Below, one piece after another: positions 1 to 9,054 of a DNA stretch of 23,939 nucleotides. The stretch is from assembly GCA_025331125.1 (NCBI GenBank), contig JAOALB010000296.1, positions 1 through 23,939 on the forward strand, read 5' to 3'. The stretch comes from Mycogone perniciosa. Lineage: Eukaryota; Ascomycota; Sordariomycetes; Hypocreales; Hypocreaceae. The notes below the pieces were generated by a model that had not been told where the DNA came from, searched no databases, and saw only the letters and a list, made by a program, of their open reading frames with translations. The position numbers were made by a program, and so were the translations under genes. How positions within the stretch are numbered: the first letter of the stretch is position 1; each line of letters starts with the position of its first letter.

Positions 1-11
1 GAGTATGTGCA

Positions 12-477
12 TACAGTAGCGGCCGAAACCAGTGTCCGCCATTTGTGTCTTTAGAAACTCTCTGGGCACGGACCAGATTGCTGCCTGCTGTAGCCACTAC
101 TATACAATAAAGCGTGGCAGGTTGTTCTCTAGCATAAGCTTAACAAAAGCCATAAATGGCTTTTTAATGTTATAAACTGGGATTTTGATCCGTCTTACTC
201 CTAAAAGTCAGAAACAGCAACTTTAAAATATAGCGCTTATGGATCTAAGGTTTTTTTCTATTAATGGAGAGTTTAGAGCGGCTTTCGGCTGTTTCTTGCC
301 GTTCCCTTTTATATGATAATGGCGAAATTGGTCTAACGTAATATTAGGTAGACATTAAGAAGGCACAGTTGGGCTGCGTTTATAGAAGTATCGACTACGA
401 AAATTAGAGGCATGGTCTGTGCCCAGAAACTTTCTATATTGACAAATGGCGGACACTCGTTTCAGCCTCTACTGTAA
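12..477. mobile_element. MITE-like element, copy 1 (TA target site, ~60-bp TIRs)
   Basis: This is a non-autonomous DNA transposon of about 465 bp. The left end after a TA reads CAGTAGCGGCCGAAAC. The reverse complement of the right end reads CAGTAGAGGCTGAAAC. The match runs on through AGTGTCCGCCATTTGT and, with some mismatches, through CTGGGCAC, giving terminal inverted repeats of roughly 60 bp. A TA dinucleotide flanks each end, which is the target duplication of the Tc1/mariner/pogo superfamily. No transposase is encoded. A second copy lies in the same orientation at 8185-8651 and matches along its whole length with scattered substitutions. Assignment to Tc1/mariner is inference from the TA flanks and TIRs only. 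Confidence 0.8.
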
Positions 478-3200
478 ACCGCTTCCTCTTCGCACTGTCT
501 CTCTTTTTGGAGGTCATGGCGGATACTTTGGGACACAATTACCTACTTAGTTATGGCCAAAAAAAGCCAAAAGTGGATGAAATAGCTGGGCCTAAATGTT
601 GACTATTTACTCACGGGCCGGCTGGAGAGGTATTTTTAAGTACCAGCAGGTATATTCGACAGCGCATGTTAGAATACTCTATACCTAGCCTTTTTCAACA
701 GGATAACTGAAGAGGAAGCCGTTTATGCTCGTAACTGTACATAGCCAACCAGTTCCAAACATAAGTAGATTCAGGCTTTACTTCTAACCAAAAAATCGAC
801 ATGCAAGATACATACATAGCAATGTGAAGAAACATTATGATGTAATTCCTGGCACCCGTTGCCGTCCCTGGTCACACTTGGTGCAGTGTGTCCTATCTTG
901 CCTATCTCCTCTAAGATAAAAGCATTAGTAATAAAAATAATAATAAATTATACAGACCCTGTACATCGCCACTATGCCTGACATCCAAATAGCCCTTCCA
1001 CCAACCCTCATGATGGCTAGAAATAATTTGGTATGTACAATGAGCAATACACCACAGGGACACCAATATTCTAGATGGCCACCGTGGTTTATTATGAAAG
1101 TGTTAAAAGGGTATCAAAATGTGGTTACAATTGGCGTACCTACCGTGAATGGCTTCTTTGCTAGGGGTTGTGCAGTGTAGAGACAAGATTGTGCTTCATT
1201 AACCCTTTGGCATCACAAGATTCACTGGCTTGTCGGGTTTTGGTCCCGCACATCAGTCGGCACTACAAATTGCTCCGTCCATACAATATCACAGCGGACG
1301 CACTGACAAACAGCCAACCAGGGTTGCCAAGTGGGGTACGATTTCTAAGAACCAACGATATCCCCCGTTCCCCCTAAAGTTAGAACACGGAAGTTGTTGG
1401 GCAGAGGATGCTGGGAATTGAGCGATTTGTTGGTCCCCTATATTCCTTTGGTACGACCGAGCGCATTTCGTTGCCGTGCTGCCGGAATTCCATGTCGAAA
1501 GAAAAGCGACGGGCATCCGCAACTGCCTAGCCAAAACACCACGCCGTTAGCTCATGGCCGCTGAGGACAAAAGTAAACGGGATGATGACAGACTTTACTT
1601 TCACTACTTTGTTGAGGGGAGGCACTGCTTGAAGAAACGACTGGTTGTGAAGCTGTTATATAGTACGCACAACACAATGCACTAGCGTGCATCTACTTAT
1701 AAGTGTGACCATGCTCCGTATGGAGTACATACCCAGTAATATGTGTTGGTTGCTTTGTGGCAGTGCGGCCAAGGTTCCGGGCTTACAAAGAAAAGCTGAT
1801 CTCTACAACAACGGCGGTGAACAGGTAATATCCCAACGTGCGAGTACGAGTACGGTGTGATGAGGTGAGGGAGCGAGGCTAATTATTCCAGCTGCTGCAT
1901 TGTCACTTTGCGTGTGCTGTAGGGTCACTTGCAGGGATAGTGACCAACACAATATAGCAACATGTTGGATAGAGGTTTATGTAACAGGGGCGTATGCCGC
2001 GTGCATCCCAAAGTTGGTGTGGAAATAGCAAGAAATGACCCACACGAGGAAAAAGGGGTCGGGGAGGAAAAGCCATCGGAAACACACATCAATCAGCAAT
2101 TCTTGCTGGTCCCAATAGATTGACCCCATCGTGATGCACACGCCTCCTTCGTGCACACTTAGTCTATTTTCCCAGACCAGCTCGAATAGGGATCCAGTCC
2201 CGGCCTAACCGGACCGTTTCCTAAACAGTGTTATAGTGGCTCAAACTTGTCGTTTCGATCCTGGTAAGGCCAATAATCAGTCGAGTTTCTCATTAGACAG
2301 GTTAAGCTTCTGTTCAATTCACGCTGCAGTAACAGATTATTCAGATATGGCCTTGTGCGTTCGTGCTTGGCATATGAAGATATTTGGCTATGTTCCTCTC
2401 TGTCTAGAATACATCAATGTACAATTTGACGATTGATCACACATTCTGTGGGCCGTCATATTGCTGTTGGTTGTGCTTGGGAAAAAGGTCTGAGGATTCC
2501 CTACTTCAACCATACTGTCGGGTTTTGGTTCAAGGTATAAAAGAGAGAAGAAATGTTCTTCAGCATATGCAGCCATCACTTTTCTATTTCATTAATCGAG
2601 TCACCGAGACTTTTTGCACAACTGAAATGCTCCAAGACTCACAAGCTACAAAGCGGTTCGCAGGGCAGCTGCCCCAGATACCATCGCCTCCAGCGATTGT
2701 AGGCAGACGCCGGAACGCCGCTCTGGCTCCACGCCGGCCAATGTCAAGCGCTGCCTACACTCAAACTGCAGCGCGCTTGGCGCCAAGCCAATTTGGACAT
2801 GTGGAGAGTTCGATGTTTGTGCAACTACCCGCTCCATCTGTTGTTTGACTAATGAAAATTAAAGGCCAATGAACAACAGTCGTGTGAATAATGACCAAGA
2901 CGATGCGTCAGTCATCACTGAGGAGACAAGCATTCATCGTTGACTAATCGATTACCATATATATAGCGTTTTGGAACCAAACGAAACTGTACTTGAGATG
3001 TGAGTGTATAGTCCAGTGATATGCACCTATGAACTAACGTATTGGCGTCGAAGGCTTAGTCATATTCAGCATATGTATGTGTCTAAGACCTATCTACATA
3101 GATCTATAGAGCTAACAAAATTGGGGTGGAGGGCCGGTCAGACTCAAGAGATGTATGTGTTCACCCTGGCATTATGAATTTTGCTGACTTGGAGAGACAG
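478..3200. other. long gene-poor stretch, no supportable gene
   Basis: I find no domain, intron-consistent exon chain or RNA gene here. The longest open frame (2417-2848 plus, 143 aa) has no motif I recognise, and a shorter open frame lies opposite it on the minus strand, so I treat it as chance. Short frames near 974-1534 are likewise unrecognised. A 14-bp perfect palindrome at 2775-2788 (GCTTGGCGCCAAGC) is near chance expectation for this much sequence. The stretch is probably decayed intergenic DNA. Confidence 0.5.
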
Positions 3201-4440
3201 CATGACTAATCTCACGCGCGAGGTTAATGGACTCAGGCTTGCCGTTAATGATGTCAAGTGTGAGCTTTTAGAGGTACAAATGGCATTATTTACCGGTGTG
3301 GCCGATCCTGCTGTCGTCAATCCTACAGCTGCCTATCATCAATCTATATAGAGGCATATACTGGATGTATTTCTAGAGAAGGGAAGATGATCCGAGAATA
3401 TTTTTACAGTGTCTAGTTCCAGTCCGACATCATTGACGCATCCCATCTCTGTATTCCTTTCCGGATATCGGCCCAGTCACTCTACACACGTGAAGCAGAA
3501 CTCATCCTCCGACAAACCAAGGTTATACTACTCCGTTCTCACCGTGCCTCCTGACGAGCAAGTGCGCCAGGTGGACCGATTTGGGGATATCCCCAACTTC
3601 TTGATGTATCTCTGTCGCCTTGTACGGAGTACTGGCAAATCTGCATCACCTCATCCACCAATCAGTCAAAAAGAACGATATATCGAGTGAAGTAGGAGAT
3701 GAGGAAGGACCCGACACCTCACTTAGTCCCACGTACTCCGTACTGCAGCAGCATCGATTTATCAAACAAGCCGTCATCGCAGTGGTGCGTCGCTAAGCTG
3801 GCGCCGACAGGGTGCAGGCTGGCGAGCTGTAAGACACAGGAGAGCCCAAAGCCCGAGGATACCAAAGCGCCGAGGCAGTCATCGCCCGATTGCCATGCCA
3901 TTACATTATCGGATGACGATGACCATGGAGCTACTTGACAATATCGCTATTCGGTCAGCGATGAAAATTTAAGCTGTCTCAGGGATCCCCAGGGTCTCCT
4001 AAACGACGCCGTTGTGAACAATGCATTTGTGATTCTCGAAAATGCTGCGGGGGAGGAAATTGATGTCATTGATTCCCAGAGCTCAGGCACACACACTCTC
4101 TGTCACCTTAAAACTCTGGCTCCTCGGTCGAAGATAATACAGTACAACCGATATTCATTGAGGGAAATTTTTACTGGATTCTGGGACTCTTGGATGGGCA
4201 CCGCGACTTTCTTCAGATTCACGATTCACTACTCAGATGGTCACCGAAAAAACAAAGCCCAAAGAATAGTCCTGGGGCTTTTTTGGTCCTAATTTTCCAC
4301 ATGAGGACAAGCCAGAAGTTGTCTACAACTCACCCATAAGGCAGACGGACAGATCCGCCTGTGGTGCTATCTCTACAGCCCTTGGCAATCATCAAGTAGC
4401 TGGAATTCCCATTCTAGCGAAGAGGGAGGTTCCTTTGTGG
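3201..4440 (+). pseudogene. degenerate Ulp1/SENP-like SUMO protease gene (peptidase C48-like)
   Basis: This is a broken gene read in several frames. From 3201 a 49-aa frame is heptad-like and coiled-coil prone (LTREVNGLRLAVNDVKCELL). Fragments follow at 3409-3690 and from about 3630. The frame starting at 3699 carries a SUMO-interacting-type motif, AITLSDDDD, just before a TGA at 3936-3938. It then continues in the same frame to 4292 with LLNDAVVNNAFVILENA and VIDSQ, which match the start of fungal Ulp1 catalytic domains ([W/L]LNDxxIN). In another frame DGH (4194-4201) and IHDSL (4217-4231) resemble the catalytic His and Asp blocks. In a further frame QTDRSACG (4342-4365) matches the Q-x-D-x-x-x-C-G nucleophile block. 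An active copy would remove SUMO or a related modifier. Frameshifts and stops make this one non-functional. The exact ends are uncertain. Confidence 0.65.
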
Positions 4441-4576
4441 CGTTACGTGTTATGGCTCCGAAGGCTCCTTGCTTGGATCTCTGTGGACCCCACCTTTTCC
4501 CTCAGACTAACTATGCGAACGCGTTGCGCGACACCACCATACACACTGAGATTTCTGAGCACGGACTACCAGTACC

Positions 4577-4600
4577 AGTACGGAGTATGTATTCCGTACA
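4577..4600. repeat. imperfect inverted repeat made of two TACGGAGTA-type motifs
   Basis: GTACGGAGTAT is followed at once by GTATTCCGTAC, forming a near-palindrome of about 22 bp. A further TACGGAGTA lies at 4621 and a reverse-complement copy at 4781. This is the densest cluster in the window of the dispersed motif described under findings. No function is known to me. Confidence 0.6.
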
Positions 4601-5155
4601 TACTTTGTTTACAACGTTTTTACGGAGTAATACATGCCGCAAGGATCACAACTGTTGGTTGAGTACAAAACCCAAATGCTGATTTTATGTAGAAGTGCAC
4701 TTCTGTGATAATGACCATTAAAAAATCGGGATATAGGCCTTGTGTCCACTAAACTAACAAAATGTGATCTTTGCGGCATGTACTCCGTATTACCGTCGGA
4801 ATTGGCCATTACAGTAGCACCATAAATAAATCCGGCCAGTTATGGTATGCGTGCACAAGCGGTAATAAGCACTGCAAGAGACACGTCCATGCACTTCAAC
4901 TGTAAAAGTTTATTTGAAAGGAAACAGATTTCGCTCCAAATGGATCACAATTGAGACCTCAGAATCAACTAAGTATAAAACCAACACTATGGCACTCATT
5001 TAGGTATGTAATACTAGCCAGTAGTTCACAGAGCCTGCTCAAATCAATGATGTACCCGTCAGTGTTCCACCCCAATCCATCTGTGGCGTTCTGGGGTGTA
5101 TCCCAAAGGGCGAGGTTTTCTCAAAATCCCCTTGGCTTAAAGCGAAGAAATTATC

Positions 5156-5335
5156 ATGGCCTATACCCGACGCATCAACGTACCGCATATTCTTTTCTCT
5201 TTTAAGGACCACATCACAAAAGCAATCAGGGCAGGTGGTAAATGGTGGCGATGGGCAGTTTTATGCTACTTGTTGATTGTCTTGTTGAGTACAGCAATCA
5301 TTTACTTCCATTACGGCAAGTCATGCCGGGCATGA
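5156..5335 (+). CDS. small single-pass membrane ORF, or first exon of the TM2 gene
   Basis: This is a 59-aa open frame beginning MAYTRRINVPHILF, with one strongly hydrophobic segment at about residues 33-51 (WAVLCYLLIVLLSTAIIYF). It ends at TGA 5333-5335 and is in the same frame as the TM2 ORF downstream, separated from it by TGA and by a TAA near 5354. An intron from 5238 (GTAAAT donor) to 5366 (TTAG acceptor, TTAAC branch-like site about 10-15 nt upstream) is 129 nt long, removes both stops and keeps the frame. It would join residues 1-27 to the TM2 domain and give a 114-aa protein. That intron would contain the hydrophobic segment and is over twice as long as the others seen here, so I am not sure. 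The alternative is an independent or chance ORF. Confidence 0.35.
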   Translation: MAYTRRINVPHILFSFKDHITKAIRAGGKWWRWAVLCYLLIVLLSTAIIYFHYGKSCRA

Positions 5336-5386
5336 CGGATTTTTTTCACCTGTTAACGGATATTAGAGACAAATATAATAGAAGGC

Positions 5387-5629
5387 TTGGGAGATGCGCC
5401 TATCATCATTGAAGATGAAAATTTATGGCATAAATGCTATAGTCAAGAACGAGTAGCACTACGTCTTGCAGTCTTTTTTGGCCCCATCGGATTAGATCAA
5501 TTTTATGCTCATCATTTTTATTTGGCCTTCTCTAAGCTATTTTCTTTGGGGGGCTTGGGTCTTTGGTGGTTGGTTGATGTCTTGCTTTGGACTAGAGGTG
5601 GTATTTATGGAACTCCTGGATGTCCTTAA
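5387..5629 (+). CDS. TM2-domain membrane protein
   Basis: This is an 80-aa ORF dominated by a TM2 domain. After CYSQERVALRL come two hydrophobic helices around residues 25-40 and 45-66, joined by the family signature FFGPIGLDQFYAHHFYLA, then FSLGGLGLWWLVDVLLW and the end GGIYGTPGCP. TM2 proteins are small integral membrane proteins with a conserved turn between two helices (G-x-D-x-F-Y), and their biochemical role is mostly unknown. Fungal members usually end close to YGTPGCP, so the C-terminus looks complete. The true N-terminus probably lies upstream: the frame stays open back to the TAA near 5354, and a 5' exon at 5156-5237 is possible. A neighbouring gene with a related role is not evident. 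Confidence 0.7.
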   Translation: MGDAPIIIEDENLWHKCYSQERVALRLAVFFGPIGLDQFYAHHFYLAFSKLFSLGGLGLWWLVDVLLWTRGGIYGTPGCP

Positions 5630-5917
5630 AGCTAAAGAGCTTTGGTAGCAATGGAATTGACAGGGTCAGGGGGATAACTTTGAGGCCTCCTTGTCGTCAT
5701 CTTGCACCGCAGCGGGAGGGAAAAGAAGATCTATGTATCGCATTATCTAAAGCCATCACTTTGCTTTTATGTTCCGACTAGGGAGGGTCTCACCTAATCA
5801 TGGTGATCCTCGACGACATCGTCACCCAAAATGCGGATGCTGTGCCTTGCTGCCGTTTTCATTATGCGGAGATCTAGAATAATATTCTAGCGCCTAACAT
5901 ACATAATACCGACTTTT

Positions 5918-6198
5918 ATGCCACATTTACAAGATCTTACATACCCAGAGGAGGCCATGCATGAGGTAGTAATCAACAGAAGGCCATTGTCGTTATTATG
6001 GGGTATTGAGTATAAGAATCATTTGATACCGTTACATCACGCTTCTGCCTTTCTGAAGAAGAGAAGCAATGATCCTTATGACATGTGAGTCTTCAAAAAC
6101 ACAATTTAATTTACAAGTTTTACCCCACTTTCCTACTCTCTTAACCATTAAGACACATTTATGACAGTGGAGAAGAAGAACGCGACGCTTTCTTCTAG
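5918..6198 (+). CDS. possible small spliced gene, unknown (70 aa)
   Basis: Exon 1 runs from ATG 5918 to 6084. A good intron follows at 6085-6152: GTGAGT donor, TTAAC branch-like site and AAG acceptor, 68 bp. Exon 2 (6153-6198) keeps the frame through HIYDSGEEERDAFF to a TAG, predicting 70 aa that begin MPHLQDLTYPEEAMHE. I recognise no domain. Without splicing the frame stops at once, within the donor. A different frame (6161-6409, 82 aa, containing INWLAGKLSAIGQMVRQTS) overlaps exon 2 and has a partly duplicated sequence 400 bp downstream, so this area may be a decayed gene rather than an intact small one. Confidence 0.3.
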
Positions 6199-6239
6199 CA
6201 CTATAAATTGGCTGGCCGGGAAACTATCAGCGATCGGCC

Positions 6240-6712
6240 AGATGGTTCGACAAACATCAGCAAGAGAGCATAACAGAGAAGGAATTGAGGTGCTATTTGA
6301 CCCCTATCCGCAAGTGATGACGGGACTACACGACCCGCTTTTCGCGACAGTTGGTAATGAGAGGTTGACGCTAAGACTTCCCGGTGTTTGTGGGTTCTTA
6401 CGGAATTAAAATATTAAGAGAAAGGGCCCCAGTATCTTCAAAGAGGCGGTTGGAGAAAAAGCTCCCGCCTGGAATAGGCTGCTGGGTTATATTATCGCTG
6501 ACTGTTCCAGGGAGTTAAGATAAGCTTTGTTCCCTGCGCTGGTGTGTCGAGTGAGGCATGTAATCCCATTTAAACTACTCCTGTGTCATACAGTAGGCCT
6601 AAACTTTTGCCGTAGCGGTTAACTTGAAACTATCAGTAATGGGGATGATGGTCCCAAGACATCATCAAAAACAGATATGGAATTCAGGTGCCATTTGATC
6701 CCTATCGAGTGA
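6240..6712 (+). repeat. degenerate direct duplication (6240-6305 and 6646-6712)
   Basis: The segment from GATGGTTCGACAAACATCA to the end of GGTGCTATTTGACCCCTAT is repeated about 405 bp downstream as GATGGTCCCAAGACATCATC to GTGCCATTTGATCCCTAT, with substitutions and at least one indel. In the first copy it reads in frame as MVRQTSAREHNREGIEVLFD; the second copy is frameshifted. It looks like a tandem duplication or two homologous gene relics lying head to tail. Confidence 0.45.
6547..6617 (+). repeat. dispersed repeat, copy 1 (partner at 20618-20688)
   Basis: About 70 bp resemble 20618-20688 on the same strand. Shared blocks include GAGGCATgTAA versus AAGGCATaTAA, CATTTAAaCTACTcCTGT versus CATTTAAgCTACTaCTGT, GTAGGCCTA and TTTTGCCGTAG. 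The flanks also resemble each other more weakly. There is no coding signal. It may be part of an uncharacterised repeat, or the 3' end of a duplicated gene. Confidence 0.5.
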
Positions 6713-7091
6713 GATGTGTCGGATAACATCGGTATTTTGGTGGAAATTGGAGATGCAAGAAAAACGTCATCACTGTACAGGAATTTCAGCCTCAATGAAG
6801 GAGCTGAATGAAGCTGAAGAGAAATACGAGCCTGTTGAATGAGAGCACGCGGAGATATTGTTATAATAAAAAGCAGGAAGGAAACGGTCTTGAAGACAGA
6901 GAATTGAACACAAAAAAAGTCCTCATTTTTGATACGATCAGACTGACTGCGTGGCCGTAGTTTCCAACAAGATGGCTGCTGACTACGAGGTACACGAGCT
7001 TTCACTTATAGAAGTACTCGTATGTCACGCATCCAACCGTTTTACTGCCTCCGTTGGGACCTATCTTTTTAATTAGTAAGAGATACAGAGG
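6713..7091. other. AT-rich intergenic stretch
   Basis: I see no gene. A minus-strand open frame (6619-7005) is low in complexity and has no recognisable motif. The stretch lies downstream of the minus-strand ORF ending at 7092, so its 3' UTR would fall here. Confidence 0.4.
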
Positions 7092-7853
7092 TCATGGCAA
7101 CGGATGCACGGCCTTACATTCTCTAAAAAGCTCTTTCAATGTATTATAGCATATTCGTTCACTGCTCTGCTCCGAACATCCGTCAATATTCCAGATACTA
7201 TACGAATAGTAGGCGTATGAATGCCCATAACTACTGACGACATTTTTCATGAAGATTTCTTTGCAAAACAGGCCTGCGTATTGATTTTGAATACTTTCCT
7301 CGGCTCCAGATACCGAAGTTGTATTTCGACACTTGGTATTGTTCTTGGCGTCTGGTGTATTATAGGTTATTCCTGTGACCATTGCAGATGTAGTGGTGAT
7401 AGCAGGATTCACGATTTTATCATTCGTAGTGGTTGTAGACGGTATTTCTGTGGCTGGTATAACAAGAAATGTATCGCTCGCCGTAACTAGCCATGAAGCA
7501 GGGGCCGGGATAGACGTTATATATCGCACATTGTACGTATTTCCAGCCCAAATGCTATTACTATCATTTACCTGGGGGTTTTCATCCTTGAAACTTGTCA
7601 GAATTGAGTTGCCAAGAAATGGAACCAGTCCAGAGGCTGTCTCGTTAAGACGCGGAACCCAGTAGGCTGCATTGGAAGTAGGAAATAAATTGAATAGAGG
7701 AATGAGCGATGTCCCGAGCTCATAAAACCACATTTTTAATGTAATGCATCTGAACGGGGTGTTTTGCCGTTTATATAATTCGAAGGAGGCCGTGTGTTCG
7801 TCACATACCACACCTATAATCACACTTAGATTCATTTCATAATCCCACGTCAA
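7092..7853 (-). CDS. hypothetical protein with Thr-rich middle and Cys-containing C-terminus
   Basis: This is an open frame of 253 aa that I cannot assign to a family. In order it has an N-terminus with two weakly hydrophobic stretches (MNLSVIIGVV and LGTSLIPLFNLF), a Ser/Thr-rich segment around residues 125-155 (ATEIPSTTTTND, AITTTSAMVTG), then a Cys-bearing tail of about 75 residues with cysteines in the contexts TKC, LFC, DGC, RIC and REC, ending KAVHPLP. A Thr-rich linker before a Cys-containing domain is common in secreted or wall-attached fungal proteins, but I do not see a textbook signal peptide, and the N-terminus may be mis-set or decayed. It is divergent from the chitinase at 9055, with a MITE between them. 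No good intron model improves it. A secreted role is inference only. Confidence 0.45.
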   Translation of the reverse strand: MTWDYEMNLSVIIGVVCDEHTASFELYKRQNTPFRCITLKMWFYELGTSLIPLFNLFPTSNAAYWVPRLNETASGLVPFLGNSILTSFKDENPQVNDSNSIWAGNTYNVRYITSIPAPASWLVTASDTFLVIPATEIPSTTTTNDKIVNPAITTTSAMVTGITYNTPDAKNNTKCRNTTSVSGAEESIQNQYAGLFCKEIFMKNVVSSYGHSYAYYSYSIWNIDGCSEQSSERICYNTLKELFRECKAVHPLP

Positions 7854-8184
7854 ACTATTGGCTTAGCTAAGCTAAGCTTTATTCACTTTTTGCTAAAGGT
7901 TGTATGTATACTAGGCAACTGGACAGAACACGCTAGACGATACTGCATTGAATTAAAGTCATTTTTGGCCGAATGCGAGTTATGTTACACATACCGTGCT
8001 GTTCATATTCGGCTTCCTCTTTCACCTACACTGTTCTAATATTTGGAAAGACCCACATGGTGCGTATTACTAGTTTCTAACACTGACGCACCGGCGATGA
8101 GTCATAGTACTGCAACAGTTCTTTGGAGCTCCTACTTCACGCTTTGCCCGTCATTAAGTCAACCAGAATGGGTCCAAATCTATG
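7854..8184. other. intergenic, upstream of the minus-strand ORF
   Basis: This 330-bp stretch would hold the promoter of the 7092-7853 ORF. It contains overlapping palindromic runs of GCTTAGCTAAGC near 7861-7876 and is AT-rich. I see nothing else. Confidence 0.4.
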
Positions 8185-8651
8185 TACAGTAGAGGCCGAA
8201 ACGAGTGTCCGCGATTTGCGTGTTTAGAAACTCTCTGGGCACGGACCAGAAGGCGGCCTGTTGTAGCCACTATTATACCATAAAGCCTGGCAGGTTGTTC
8301 TCTAGTATTAGCCTAACAAAAGCCATTTGTGGCCTTTTAATATTGTAAATTGGGATTTTAATCCTTGTTATTCTTAAAGGTCAGGAACAGCAACTTTAAA
8401 ATACAAGACTTCTGGATCTAAAGGTTTTTCTATTAATAAAGAGTTTACAGCGGCTTTCGGCAGTTTCTTGCCATTTCCTATTACATAATAATGACGAAAT
8501 TGGTTTAAGGTAATAATATTAGGTAAACAGTAAGAAGGCACGGTTGGGCTGTGTTCATAGAAGTATCGGCTACGGAAATCAGAGGCATAGTCTGTGCCCA
8601 GAAACTTTCTACATTGACAGATCGCGGACACTCGTTTCGGCCTCTAATGTA
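8185..8651. mobile_element. MITE-like element, copy 2
   Basis: This is the second full-length copy of the element at 12-477, in the same orientation. The left end is TA then CAGTAGAGGCCGAAACGAGTG. The right end is the inverted form, finishing CTCTAATG then TA. It shares interior sequence with copy 1, such as CTCTGGGCACGGACCAGA near the left end and GTCTGTGCCCAGAAACTTTC near the right. An 85-aa open frame inside it on the minus strand is not conserved in copy 1 and shows no transposase motif. Both copies are complete, so a transposase supplied from elsewhere is implied. It sits between two divergent genes, about 400 bp upstream of the chitinase start. Confidence 0.8.
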
Positions 8652-9054
8652 TATTGAACGATTAATTAGGCACTGCCAAGTATGAACGCCAATAATGTAG
8701 CTATTTTGCAAACACTTGGTATCTTTTGTACCTACCAGTATAAGGCGGCACTGTCCAGTTTACTATTTACTTACGAATCTAGTACTTTAAGGCGACATTC
8801 TTTGTCGCCAGTATGTTCCTAAAATATACTCCAGCGCAATTTTACTAGGGTTAAACTCGGCCACTTCTGGATCTTCCATTTAACCAGGTACGTGTAGGTA
8901 TCTTTATGTACCTGCTGGCCCGCGCATTTAGTCTAAAAAAACAGAGTATCCGAATATGAGCAATACTGTACCTCAAGAGAGTTAGAAACAATTTATTATG
9001 TTCAGCTAGTTTTTCAGGAAGTTGTGGGCACTCCCTTCCATTACTTTTGAAACA
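8652..9054 (+). promoter_or_regulatory. upstream region of the chitinase gene
   Basis: This is the 403-bp gap between the MITE and the chitinase ATG. It has a perfect hairpin at 8791-8809 (GGCGACA, 5-nt loop, TGTCGCC). There is no clear TATA box. Any cis-element role is unproven. Confidence 0.35.

Noticed and set aside
2775..2788. 14-bp perfect palindrome resembling an E2F-type site
   Set aside because: About one such palindrome is expected by chance in 24 kb, and no supported gene lies nearby.
2417..2848. 143-aa plus-strand ORF
   Set aside because: It has no motif, a short opposing frame overlaps it on the minus strand, there is no intron support, and its composition looks like translated intergenic DNA.
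4245..4290. Stem-loop plus T-run resembling a bacterial intrinsic terminator
   Set aside because: All other evidence is eukaryotic (introns, LINE, fungal families), and it lies inside the Ulp1 relic.
12..8651. The two MITEs as ends of one composite transposon carrying the Ulp1 relic, TM2 and other genes
   Set aside because: Each copy has its own complete pair of TIRs and its own TA flanks, and both are in direct orientation. Nothing shows that the 8.2 kb moved as a unit; two independent insertions are simpler.
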